This document shows, piece by piece, positions 8,561 through 15,861 of a stretch of 64,000 nucleotides of DNA. The stretch's first letter is position 1. Every line of letters begins with the position of its first letter. The stretch comes from a virus. A model generated the notes under the pieces. That model ran no database searches, had not been told where the DNA came from, and saw nothing but the letters and a program-made list of their open reading frames with translations. The stretch spans positions 1-64,000 of IMG/VR virus record IMGVR_UViG_3300027736_000043; one strand, given 5' to 3'. The position numbers and the translations under genes are program-made.

Positions 8561-8749
8561 ATGGTAGATGATATGGAACAGGAGGCTGACGAGTTGCGAC
8601 AACAAAGTTTAAAAATGAGTTGGTACATGCGCGGCGGTTTGTCCTATGATGATGTACTGAGTTTGAGCTATCGTGAACGCACTATGGTCAGCGGGATAAT
8701 CAAAGAAAATCTTGAAACTACTAAATCTAGCAGATTACCTTTCTTCTAA
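8561..8749 (+). CDS. 51: gp51-like ORF, probably translated as -1 frameshift extension of gp26-like protein
   Basis: 62 residues if started at ATG 8561. Key features are an acidic start (MVDDMEQEADELRQQ) and WYMRGGLSYDDVLSLSYRER followed by a charged helix. Length, position after gp26 and the W-Y-x-x-G-G-L-S-Y-D-D-V pattern fit gp51-like hub-assembly factors and the C-terminal part of frameshifted tail chaperones. There is no good ribosome site before the ATG, and the frame is open upstream to the slippery heptamer, which adds 14 residues. I therefore favour expression as the tail of a fusion (276 + 76 residues). Independent initiation cannot be excluded. Its stop overlaps the next start (TAATG). 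Confidence 0.6.
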   Translation: MVDDMEQEADELRQQSLKMSWYMRGGLSYDDVLSLSYRERTMVSGIIKENLETTKSSRLPFF

Positions 8750-9249
8750 TGGATATTATCACTGTCACACGAGACATACTGGCATGGTCAGAAACTTTTG
8801 TTGAAGTACCGCACCCTGCACTGGGCAACTGGGCACCTTGCCCGTTTGCACGGCAAGCACGGCTTCGAGGAACAGTGGGCATATTTGTTGGTCAAGAACC
8901 ATACTTTGATCTTGAATCACGTGCCAGCTTAGGCATGCAACAATACGAAGTGATCATATATGCATACGATCCTACAGAATGGATTCGTGAAATTTTTTCG
9001 CCTAGATTACAAGCAGCCAATCAAGACTTTTTACTTGCAGCAGACTTGATTGTGTTAGAAGATCATCCTGCAGATGTTGAAGATGTCAACGGAGTGATTA
9101 TGAATCAAGGCAAGTATGCATTGAGTTTGGTACAAAGTTTGAGTGATCTTGACCGTCGAGCAAAACAGATGGCTGACAAAGGATTTTATCATTCTTGGCC
9201 AGAAGATTATTTGCAAGGACTATTTGAAAATCGTCAGGACCCAAGATGA
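8749..9249 (+). CDS. Hypothetical protein with a CPFA motif (weakly DUF1415-like)
   Basis: 166 residues. The start shares bases with the previous stop (TAATG), so translation is probably coupled. A segment near residue 30 (WAPCPFARQARLRGTVGIFVG) recalls the LCPFA motif of DUF1415 proteins, whose function is unknown; the resemblance is by eye and limited to this patch. The rest is mixed alpha/beta (YEVIIYAYDP, QDFLLAADLIVLEDHPAD). No catalytic residues can be named beyond the single conserved-looking Cys. It heads a compact run of three small non-structural genes placed after the tail chaperones. Confidence 0.65.
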   Translation: MDIITVTRDILAWSETFVEVPHPALGNWAPCPFARQARLRGTVGIFVGQEPYFDLESRASLGMQQYEVIIYAYDPTEWIREIFSPRLQAANQDFLLAADLIVLEDHPADVEDVNGVIMNQGKYALSLVQSLSDLDRRAKQMADKGFYHSWPEDYLQGLFENRQDPR

Positions 9250-9689
9250 CTTATCAATTTGCAAGAATTGATCTTAGCAAGACCAATTATGAACCCGCTG
9301 TAGAGTGGCAGTACATCACAAGTCGAGAACCCGATGTGTTGGCCAAGTTAGATGCTATCTACAAAACTTATTGCACTTACAAACATTTTTCTAGTGTAAT
9401 GCCCATGTTCCATTCTAGATACTGTGACCCAATGGCTGACTTGATTGGATATTATGATTCCAAAAAGCTGGTAGCATGGAGCCTGATACGTAAATTTGAT
9501 CCGCACAATGCATTGTGCGACCAATTTGCATGGACTTATCACAAGCCAAAACTACGCATGGGAATAGAAACATTGAAAACAGAGTGTGCTATCTACAAAC
9601 AGCAAGGATTCCAATACTTGTATCTAGAGCAAGCACACTTGTACAAGTCAGAAATAGACGGATTTGAAATATTAGGACCACTGGAGTAA
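9246..9689 (+). CDS. Hypothetical protein, possibly GNAT/FemAB-like fold
   Basis: 147 residues, starting in an ATGA overlap with the upstream gene. The middle alternates strands and helices as in GCN5-type acyltransferases: DLIGYYDSKKLVAWSLIRKF (paired strands), then QFAWTYHKPKLRMGIETLKTECAIYKQQG (helix), then FQYLYLEQA (strand). No clear acetyl-CoA pyrophosphate loop (R/Q-x-x-G-x-G/A) is seen, so the fold suggestion is weak. No function is proposed. Confidence 0.6.
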   Translation: MTYQFARIDLSKTNYEPAVEWQYITSREPDVLAKLDAIYKTYCTYKHFSSVMPMFHSRYCDPMADLIGYYDSKKLVAWSLIRKFDPHNALCDQFAWTYHKPKLRMGIETLKTECAIYKQQGFQYLYLEQAHLYKSEIDGFEILGPLE

Positions 9690-9692
9690 CAC

Positions 9693-10034
9693 ATGGATTT
9701 ATATACAATTTGGGCAGACAAACAAGGCGATATCTCAGATCTTGAATGGGTCAACGGAATGAAAAGTTTTTTTGATCATTTGGTCAATGAAGACCGTATG
9801 GTCACGTATCGTATTACCCGATGCAAGATGGGCTTCCGAAGTATAGCAGACATGCCTGAGTGGATGATTATCATGGAGTTTCGTGACATGGGACAAATGG
9901 ACTCAGCATTCAAACGAGTAGCACCACTCAAAGGTGAGCTCGAAGATAAACATCGCAGCTTTAATCAGTTTGTGTCAGGCAATATACAACATGCATTGTT
10001 TAGAGATTGGCCAGATAATAACTTGGATGATTAA
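9693..10034 (+). CDS. Small protein resembling DUF6614
   Basis: 113 residues. The pattern M-D-L-Y-x-I-W-A-D, then MVTYRITRCKMGF, then PEWMIIMEFRDMGQMDSAF resembles the DUF6614 family, small proteins of probable dimeric alpha/beta (NIPSNAP-like) fold with unknown function. It begins 3 bp after the previous stop and is the last gene of the plus-strand operon. Hairpins begin 2 bp after its stop. Confidence 0.6.
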   Translation: MDLYTIWADKQGDISDLEWVNGMKSFFDHLVNEDRMVTYRITRCKMGFRSIADMPEWMIIMEFRDMGQMDSAFKRVAPLKGELEDKHRSFNQFVSGNIQHALFRDWPDNNLDD

Positions 10035-10035
10035 A

Positions 10036-10079
10036 AGACTTGCTACGCAAGTCTATTGATTTCGCTATCGCTCATCAAT
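10036..10079. terminator. Two back-to-back hairpins between convergent operons
   Basis: 10036-10054 is a perfect 8-bp inverted repeat around a TAC loop (AGACTTGC/GCAAGTCT). It is followed directly by 10055-10079 (ATTGAT...ATCAAT, 6-bp stem). Neither is followed by a clear T-run on the plus strand. They sit right after the stop at 10034 and may act as a processing signal or a bidirectional terminator. Confidence 0.45.
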
Positions 10080-10118
10080 GTTGTTAAGAAGTTTTCATGT
10101 AGATTGTTTTAGTCAGAC

Positions 10119-10146
10119 GGAACCGTTTTGCACGGTTCCATCTTTT
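10119..10146 (+). terminator. Likely rho-independent terminator of the 7692-10034 operon
   Basis: GGAACCGT at 10119-10126 pairs perfectly with ACGGTTCC at 10132-10139 across a 5-base loop. ATCTTTTG follows. Stem strength is good but the T-run is short. Confidence 0.5.
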
Positions 10147-10194
10147 GTCCTCATGTGAGTTGTCACAGCCAAGACATTGGAAATAGGTGTTTTT

Positions 10195-10440
10195 ACCGTG
10201 ATGCTAATGGGCTCTGATCTTTCCCTACCTACATCGACTCGCTGGCAACAGCGTCTTAGACCTCGTTCCTAGTGTCTAAGTTTTTATAGCACGGTTTTTC
10301 GTATGCTAACATTCATACTATATCAATGCGTTGGGCGTATGGTTCTACCCTCAGACTCACTTCCGATTTTTCAGGATAGTCAGATCTACTGACGGGAGTG
10401 CATCAATATGTCACGTGTCCGGTTATTCCCCGGTTTTTCC
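10195..10440. ncRNA. Putative structured RNA in the 448-bp gene-free gap
   Basis: Between 10035 and 10482 no credible ORF is present. ACCGT 10195-10199 and GCTA 10203-10206 pair with ACGGT 10291-10295 and TAGC 10287-10290. This closing stem encloses a CGCTG-GCAA-CAGCG hairpin (10240-10253), which has a GNRA tetraloop if read on the plus strand, and a 7-bp hairpin 10255-10280 (CTTAGAC/GTCTAAG) followed by T5. Further hairpins lie at 10301-10318, 10379-10393 and 10419-10433, the last followed by T5. I recognise no known RNA family. The GNRA loop favours the plus strand, but strand and boundaries are uncertain. Confidence 0.35.
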
Positions 10441-10482
10441 ACAGCGGTATTACAAACTGGCCCGCCAACCTTAGGTGTTAGA

Positions 10483-10752
10483 TTAAAATGCTTCTCTTGG
10501 AAGCCACTTAAGAAATTTATTTTTACAAGTGATACAGATAAGTTTGCCTGCGTGTGGTCCTGACTGTAATTGGATACGATCTAATTTGTGATTTACATGG
10601 ATGCCTAAAAACTGCTTTTCTTTGTCTGACTGTTCTTGTTTATGTTTTTGCTGTTCGTGCCAGTTCTTGTCAAACCCTTCTTTTGGATTTGTCCAGTACT
10701 CGGAGTTCATGGTACTAGTCCAATTTTGTCGATTCCAAACAAGTTTGGTCAT
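10483..10752 (-). CDS. Small protein with C-terminal Cys-pair (CxxC) motif
   Basis: 89 residues. The N-terminal half is polar and helical (HEQQKHKQEQSDKEKQF). The C-terminus ends GPHAGKLICITCKNKFLKWL, a pattern (H-x-G-K-L-x-C-x-x-C-x-x-F-x-x-W-L) that recurs at the ends of small phage proteins and looks like half a zinc ribbon. It is coupled to the GIY-YIG gene by an ATGA overlap and is the last gene of the long minus operon. Function unknown; a nucleic-acid-binding partner of the nuclease is possible. Confidence 0.6.
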   Translation of the reverse strand: MTKLVWNRQNWTSTMNSEYWTNPKEGFDKNWHEQQKHKQEQSDKEKQFLGIHVNHKLDRIQLQSGPHAGKLICITCKNKFLKWLPREAF

Positions 10753-11177
10753 ATTCGATTTAGAATTTGGCGGCCATGTACTCTTACCTGTATATGACCG
10801 TTGTAATAATCTTGTGATTCCAATACTCGCCTACTGAATTGCTCTCGTGCCTCAATGTATGAGCATTCACTCTTGCTTGCACAGTAGTAGAGTATCTCTC
10901 TGGTAAAATTGATAGTGCCTAGTTGTTCAATGTCTGCGGATAGTTCTGCGCTGGACCCATAATATTGTTGCCAATCAGAATCAATCTTGCTTTGTATCCG
11001 TTTTTTCTTTTTGATGCCGTTCTTTTGTTTGATTACTCGATAAGTTGTTTTTGAGAACTTTGCCAGTTTTTTGCCTATGTATTTGCGTCCAGATAGATTA
11101 TTTGTGATCAAATAAACAAATCCCACACATGTTTCGGGCAATGTCTCCACTGGGGTGTTTTGATATAGCCATGTCAT
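10749..11177 (-). CDS. GIY-YIG family endonuclease-like protein
   Basis: 142 residues. The motif GFVYLITNNLSGRKYIGKKL near residue 19 matches the GIY-x10-11-YIG core, here VYL...YIG. Downstream are basic residues (KKKKRIQSKIDSDWQQYYGS) and a Glu-containing helix (ECSYIEAREQF) that could supply the catalytic Glu. Phage members include Seg-type homing endonucleases and small DNA repair or restriction nucleases. There is no obvious DNA-binding repeat domain in this short protein. The neighbouring hairpin-rich gap raises the possibility of a mobile or self-splicing relic, but no intron-split gene is seen. Confidence 0.75.
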   Translation of the reverse strand: MTWLYQNTPVETLPETCVGFVYLITNNLSGRKYIGKKLAKFSKTTYRVIKQKNGIKKKKRIQSKIDSDWQQYYGSSAELSADIEQLGTINFTREILYYCASKSECSYIEAREQFSRRVLESQDYYNGHIQVRVHGRQILNRI

Positions 11178-11244
11178 GTTGCAGTTTTGTTAATTGTGTC
11201 ATATAGTTATGCTGCCTGTGGTGATTGTTGTAAAAATCTTGTGA

Positions 11245-12108
11245 TTATTGTAGTTGTGTTTCTCGTCGCCATTGGTTATTAAAATTGGTTCTTAGATCAT
11301 GTGTTCCACAAGCTGTTTGGCAGATTGTGTTGGGGGTTAAAGTTTTCCAAGTCACTTTTACTTGCTGTATATCTTCTATCACATTAAATTGTGATCCACC
11401 AATCCAACAACACGGACTCAATCGTCCTTGTGCATCTATATAAGCACTTTTTTCAGACAGCACATGACACCGTATAGCACCCACACCTGATATAGGTGGT
11501 TGCCAGTTTAGTGGTGACTGTAAAGTATTGGTAAATCCACGATTTGAAACTTTTGCACGGAACCAAGAGAAGCCCATGGCTCGAGCCAAAGATTCGCATT
11601 CTTCTACTTGATGTTGATTGTGTCGATACACCAACATGTCCCAATGTGCTGATCCTCCAGCAGAAATATAAGCATCAGCGTTGGCCATAAGTTTTGACCA
11701 ATCAACTCCGCGCCGATATGTAGTGTTGGTATCTTCCAATCCGTCAATGCTGAACACAACATAATCGAGTGGCTGGTTAAATATCTTTCCTAATTCATGC
11801 CACCAAAATGTGTTCTGTATAGCACCATTGGTATTCATACCCAATGTGATGTCTGGGTTAAGATGACGCAACCATTGATAGATATCCAAAGTGTTTTTAG
11901 CAGCAGCAGGATCACCGTAAGTACCACACATGAATGCTTTGTCAAGACCGGATATTACACGATCACTGAAATGTTTCTGTATTTGTGGAACTGTGAGATG
12001 GTGTTGTTGTTTTTTATTAAACAAAGGATCAGTTTCTCTGGCACACAATGGACATGCGGCTTGGCATACATCCGTGGGCTCTAAATGCAATACTTTTATT
12101 CTACGCAA
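11245..12108 (-). CDS. Radical SAM protein with C-terminal auxiliary Cys region (TTG start)
   Basis: 287 residues. The radical SAM core opens at once with LEPTDVCQAACPLCARE, the C-x3-C-x2-C cluster ligands. TYGDPAA takes the place of the usual GGEP motif, and YVVFSIDGLEDTNTTYRRG is a typical core strand. The C-terminus holds further Cys (PCCWIGGSQF, CQTACGTHDL) like a short SPASM/twitch auxiliary cluster. Such enzymes cleave S-adenosylmethionine to a 5'-deoxyadenosyl radical; the substrate is unknown. The only in-frame start is TTG at 12108, with TAG two codons upstream. It is part of the gp55-gp46 operon. SPASM-type peptide modification is the family default, not shown here. Confidence 0.8.
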   Translation of the reverse strand: MRRIKVLHLEPTDVCQAACPLCARETDPLFNKKQQHHLTVPQIQKHFSDRVISGLDKAFMCGTYGDPAAAKNTLDIYQWLRHLNPDITLGMNTNGAIQNTFWWHELGKIFNQPLDYVVFSIDGLEDTNTTYRRGVDWSKLMANADAYISAGGSAHWDMLVYRHNQHQVEECESLARAMGFSWFRAKVSNRGFTNTLQSPLNWQPPISGVGAIRCHVLSEKSAYIDAQGRLSPCCWIGGSQFNVIEDIQQVKVTWKTLTPNTICQTACGTHDLRTNFNNQWRRETQLQ

Positions 12109-12157
12109 TTTCTACATCCGACTATTTTCTCTAAACTCAACAAAATATAGTATTTTT

Positions 12158-12553
12158 TCATGTGTGCTGGATTTCTATATTGTGTATCAAATTTTTATTA
12201 CGCAAATGATAAAAAATTGGAGTTATAAAATTATAACAAAAGACTCCGTTTTTGTGCAAAAAACCATAAGTGTTTTCAACAGTATTGTTTTGAGTAGTGT
12301 AAATTCCATACTGCTTACAATTGTTACTGATGTCAATCTCGTCAACAGTCAATGTATCTATAATAACAGATAGATCTTCAATTATTTTACCATCTTTGTC
12401 AATCTTAGTGTCTAATTCAGACTTGTTTAAAAATATCACTTCCAAAGTGTTTGCTCCAAATGTTGGATATCCATTAAATTGGTTTTTTTCATTAGCTAAC
12501 TCAATTTGGTTTAATCGTACATAAAATTCTGGATTTTTGTCAGTCAAACACAT
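12158..12553 (-). CDS. Hypothetical protein
   Basis: Starting at ATG 12553 gives 131 residues (MCLTDKNPEFYVRLNQIEL...). An earlier start at 12592 would add 13 residues but overlap the preceding gene by 35 bp; the inner start sits 5 bp beyond that stop. The sequence is beta-rich (TFGANTLEVIFLNKSE, LSVIIDTLTVDEIDI, GIYTTQNNTVENTYGF), suggesting a small beta-sandwich of carbohydrate-binding type, but I recognise no family. It lies between two radical SAM genes in the same operon. Codon use is more AT-rich than in the structural genes. Confidence 0.55.
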   Translation of the reverse strand: MCLTDKNPEFYVRLNQIELANEKNQFNGYPTFGANTLEVIFLNKSELDTKIDKDGKIIEDLSVIIDTLTVDEIDISNNCKQYGIYTTQNNTVENTYGFLHKNGVFCYNFITPIFYHLRNKNLIHNIEIQHT

Positions 12554-12557
12554 TACT

Positions 12558-14081
12558 TTAATTTTGAGACATAGAGAATATTTTTTTTGCATTGTGATTT
12601 TTATACCATTCTAATTGTGTTTTTACTAACCAAATTTTTTGATTCAAATTATCAGTATCCTCACTGGTCATTTGAAGAGATTTTGCTAACTCACACAGTT
12701 CAATAAATCGATTGACCCGAACATCAAACGTATTTTTGGTATTAGACTTGCTAACCCACGAAAACTCAGTATACCCTTCAATATTAACTGTGTTGATCCC
12801 TAGATCTTTATACATCTGAGTATTGACCATTGGTGTATTCTGAAGCATTAAAAAAGTTCCTATAGGATCTATTTTTAATAAACCGTTACTTCTTGGGTGC
12901 CAATATTTTATTAAGTCAATAGTTTTTTGCCAGTCTTGATCAGTCTCTGTTGGATAGCCAGCAATTATATTCCAATTTTGTTCAATACCGTATTTGATCA
13001 ACATACCAGTTGTATAATCTATATCTTGATCAGTGCTGCCCTTGCCCATGTGATTACGTACAGATTCACTGCCACTCTCAAGACCAATTGAAACATTAGC
13101 ACAGCCAGCATCATACATAGACTTGAAATATCGTTCAGGCATATCTTTTTTGCTTCGAACAATAAATTGCCCTTCGTAGTTAATAACTCGAGGCAAATCA
13201 CTAGCCAGTATTTGATTCATTTCGTAAAATGGTTTCAACCCACCGTTCATTAGACTATCTGTAAACGAAAAAAATGTTACAGAATGTCTACGATAAAGTT
13301 CAATAATTTCTTTTGCCACAGTAGATCCACTTCGAAATCTATACCGACCCCATATTTTTCCTACGTCACAAAACGAGCAGTCTCGAACACAGCCTCTGCT
13401 GGCAGTTATTGAAAATGTCAGTCCAGCTGCTTGTGTTTTATCAGTCCTCCAATAACTTCGTTTGTTTTTAGGATACAAGTCAAAGTTATAATCTGAGTAG
13501 TCTGGAATAGGTAACTGTTCTAGCATTTCGTTGCTCAACTGTGGTTCAATTATCAAACCAGACAAATTGTTCTTTATAATTTTTGCCAAAGCATAATCGC
13601 CTTCGCCGAGTAACACACAGTCAGCTAATCCTGAATCCAACATCAAATCGTGCCATTTTTTTCCGTATTCAAATTGAATAATGTCAATGCCGTTGCCGCC
13701 AATGATGATTTTTATTTTATCAACAGATTTTAATCTAACAGTATAACATAGATCTTCAGTAAATCTCTGACTGTTTTGAGTCAAGCAACTGATAGCTAAA
13801 CAAGTTGGAAAAATTTCAATAATCTTTGTTGCATAACTATCTATCAATTTTGAATACCAATCAAATGCCTCAACAGAGACTTTTAACTCTGGCTGTTGCA
13901 TCCATGCAGTAATTTCTGAATAGTATTTGTTAGATTGATTTTCAAAATTAAACTCAGCTGATAGATCCCATGCTTGTGCAGATATCTGTTGTTGGCTAAC
14001 GCATGATTTGAGCAATGCCGGTGCCATAGATGGGCCAAGCGTATATGTAAATGGTGCAGTTACTATTAGAACATCTATCAT
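12558..14081 (-). CDS. B12-binding-domain-type (class B/BchE-like) radical SAM protein
   Basis: 507 residues. Residues 1-185 look like a Rossmann-type cobalamin-binding domain (MIDVLIVTAPFTYTLG, KIKIIIGGNGIDI, ADCVLLGEGDYALAKI) but lack the base-off D-x-H-x-x-G motif. The radical SAM core has SRGCVRDCSFCDVGKIWG (C-x3-C-x2-C, near residue 230), then FFSFTDSLMNGG, GCANVSIGLESGSESV and IIAGYPTETDQDW, all typical of the B12-radical SAM superfamily. The reaction might be methylation, methylthiolation or ring chemistry; the substrate is unknown. The gene follows gp46 directly, with a late-promoter-like AATAAATA overlapping the gp46 stop. Confidence 0.85.
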   Translation of the reverse strand: MIDVLIVTAPFTYTLGPSMAPALLKSCVSQQQISAQAWDLSAEFNFENQSNKYYSEITAWMQQPELKVSVEAFDWYSKLIDSYATKIIEIFPTCLAISCLTQNSQRFTEDLCYTVRLKSVDKIKIIIGGNGIDIIQFEYGKKWHDLMLDSGLADCVLLGEGDYALAKIIKNNLSGLIIEPQLSNEMLEQLPIPDYSDYNFDLYPKNKRSYWRTDKTQAAGLTFSITASRGCVRDCSFCDVGKIWGRYRFRSGSTVAKEIIELYRRHSVTFFSFTDSLMNGGLKPFYEMNQILASDLPRVINYEGQFIVRSKKDMPERYFKSMYDAGCANVSIGLESGSESVRNHMGKGSTDQDIDYTTGMLIKYGIEQNWNIIAGYPTETDQDWQKTIDLIKYWHPRSNGLLKIDPIGTFLMLQNTPMVNTQMYKDLGINTVNIEGYTEFSWVSKSNTKNTFDVRVNRFIELCELAKSLQMTSEDTDNLNQKIWLVKTQLEWYKNHNAKKIFSMSQN

Positions 14082-14094
14082 ATTATAATCTTTG

Positions 14095-14102
14095 TATTTA
14101 TT
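14095..14102 (-). promoter_or_regulatory. Late-promoter-like box AATAAATA before the B12-type radical SAM gene
   Basis: The minus strand reads AATAAATA, 13 bp before ATG 14081. Its TAA is the gp46 stop codon. The predicted leader is only about 8 bases. This suggests the downstream radical SAM genes can be transcribed late, independently of gp46. Confidence 0.45.
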
Positions 14103-15861
14103 GAATTTCTATGTCTGTATTGTAACTGGTAAATCCATTCTCTTTTATAACTTTGAGTATGTTTTCTACCCTACTGGTCAATTCATCTCTATGACTGACT
14201 AACCAAATGCTTTTGTGACGTTCACGGCTCATCTTCTTCAGTAAAGCCAATGCATTCTCTACACCTTGTGTGTCCAATCCCGAATCGATCATCTCGTCAA
14301 TAAACAAGATGTTGATGGGTTGATACAAACTTTCCCACACATCTCTGAAGGCCCAACTCATACTCAAGATCAATCGATTGCGCTCACCACGACTTAAATT
14401 GTCAAAGTCTAGTTCCCGGCCCAGTTCTTCAATGCTCACAGTGAGATCGTTTTGAAACTTTACAGTATGCGGCAAGCCAATACGATCAAGATAGTGTGTG
14501 AGCCTGCTGTTGAGATAGCTCAAGTTCTGATCAATGATCTTTTTACGCACAAATGAATCTTTGCTGGTCAACAGTTTGAGCAAAAACTCTTGATGTTCTT
14601 GTACTCGAGTAAATTCGTTCAAGGTATCATATGATACCACCTGCAAGGCTTGGTCGTTCATGTCTGTGATTTGTTCACTGTACGGATCTGTTTCTGCAGA
14701 TCTTGTGGCATGATCTTTTTTCAATGTATCCACAGTGTTTTTGTGATTCAATGCCTGTTCCAAACTGTCATAGAACACTGAGGGTGCTGTGCCTAACACA
14801 CCAAGTTCTCTAAGTTTATCCTGATGCTCTATACTCTGCGAGTCATTGGCCAACAATTGCAATGCAAGTTCTTGTAGAGTCTTTTCACGCTGTGCCTTTA
14901 CAGTGTCAAGACTGTTGTCGTGTATTTCTGTACCGCAAGCAAAACACTTGTGGCTGGCAATTTGCGTGAGATCTTTTTCAATCTGTACTTTTTGTTTTTG
15001 TAATTTTGTATCGTCTGAATCAATTTGTCGTATCCAACGATTAGCATCGTCAATGGACTTTTTACGCACATGAAATGTTTCAAGATCTCTGTGTGCTTGT
15101 ACCTCTGCTTCAATGTTGATGTGCTCAAGATCAGCAATGCCTTGTGCTAACGCAGCAACATCTTCTGTTTGTTTGCGGAACCACATGACTCGCCGTTTTT
15201 CTAAACTTTGAATTTGTTCTTCAATGCGTTTGTTGGCTTCTTGTACCGCACGTATGCGTAATTCTTCTGTTTGGATAGAATCTTTGGTTTCTCGATTGAG
15301 TTCTTTGATACGATCAGCACGTTCGCTTAATAAAGTGATACCCAGCAATTGTTCAATGATTGTACGTTGTTCGTTGGCTTTCAAACTCAAGAAAGGTGCT
15401 GTATAAGTGTTTAGCGCAACAATATGCTGAAACATATCGTGACTCATACCTAACACACGTTCTATAGCTTCTTGCGTTTCTCGACTGTCACCTTGTGCTT
15501 CGTCTTGTGCTGCTTGGTGTTCGTTGTTGACGTAGAATCTGAGCACGTTGGGTTTACGCCCACGTTCAATTCTGTAGTTCTGTCCACTCACACTGAAGTC
15601 TAAACTCACAAGCATGTGTTTGGCATTGGTCTTGTTCACAAGATTGTCTTTGCGGATGTTTGATAATGCCTGACCATACAATGCATAGCTTAGTGCATTG
15701 ATGATTGTGGTCTTACCGGTACCATTGCGACTGCCGTCACCACCCATGTCCAAGTTCTCACCCAGTACCAAGGTAAGGTCAGATCGATCAAAGTCAATAG
15801 CCTGTGTGGCATTGCCCACACTCATGAAGTTTTTAACAGTAAGATTTTTAATTTGGATCAT
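14098..15861 (-). CDS. 46: Recombination nuclease subunit gp46 (SbcC/Rad50-like)
   Basis: 587 residues, close to T4 gp46 (560). The Walker A segment is GSRNGTGKTTIINAL near residue 45. Long coiled-coil arms flank a zinc hook CFACG near residue 306. The ABC signature is LSRGERNRLILSMSWAF, and Walker B is INILFIDEMIDSGLD. With gp47 it forms the Mre11-Rad50-type complex that resects DNA ends for phage recombination-dependent replication. In T4, 47 and 46 are neighbours; here a radical SAM gene (15858-17342) separates them, coupled to both sides by 4-bp overlaps. Confidence 0.95.
   Translation of the reverse strand: MIQIKNLTVKNFMSVGNATQAIDFDRSDLTLVLGENLDMGGDGSRNGTGKTTIINALSYALYGQALSNIRKDNLVNKTNAKHMLVSLDFSVSGQNYRIERGRKPNVLRFYVNNEHQAAQDEAQGDSRETQEAIERVLGMSHDMFQHIVALNTYTAPFLSLKANEQRTIIEQLLGITLLSERADRIKELNRETKDSIQTEELRIRAVQEANKRIEEQIQSLEKRRVMWFRKQTEDVAALAQGIADLEHINIEAEVQAHRDLETFHVRKKSIDDANRWIRQIDSDDTKLQKQKVQIEKDLTQIASHKCFACGTEIHDNSLDTVKAQREKTLQELALQLLANDSQSIEHQDKLRELGVLGTAPSVFYDSLEQALNHKNTVDTLKKDHATRSAETDPYSEQITDMNDQALQVVSYDTLNEFTRVQEHQEFLLKLLTSKDSFVRKKIIDQNLSYLNSRLTHYLDRIGLPHTVKFQNDLTVSIEELGRELDFDNLSRGERNRLILSMSWAFRDVWESLYQPINILFIDEMIDSGLDTQGVENALALLKKMSRERHKSIWLVSHRDELTSRVENILKVIKENGFTSYNTDIEIQ

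Noticed and set aside
10035-10482. tRNA gene in the structured gap
   Set aside because: No T-arm GGTTCGA-type box and acceptor stem at proper spacing on either strand; the only GGTTC occurrences do not lie in a cloverleaf.
10749-11177. Active homing endonuclease inside an intron
   Set aside because: No interrupted gene or intron core could be recognised around it; it sits in an ordinary operon coupled to the next gene.
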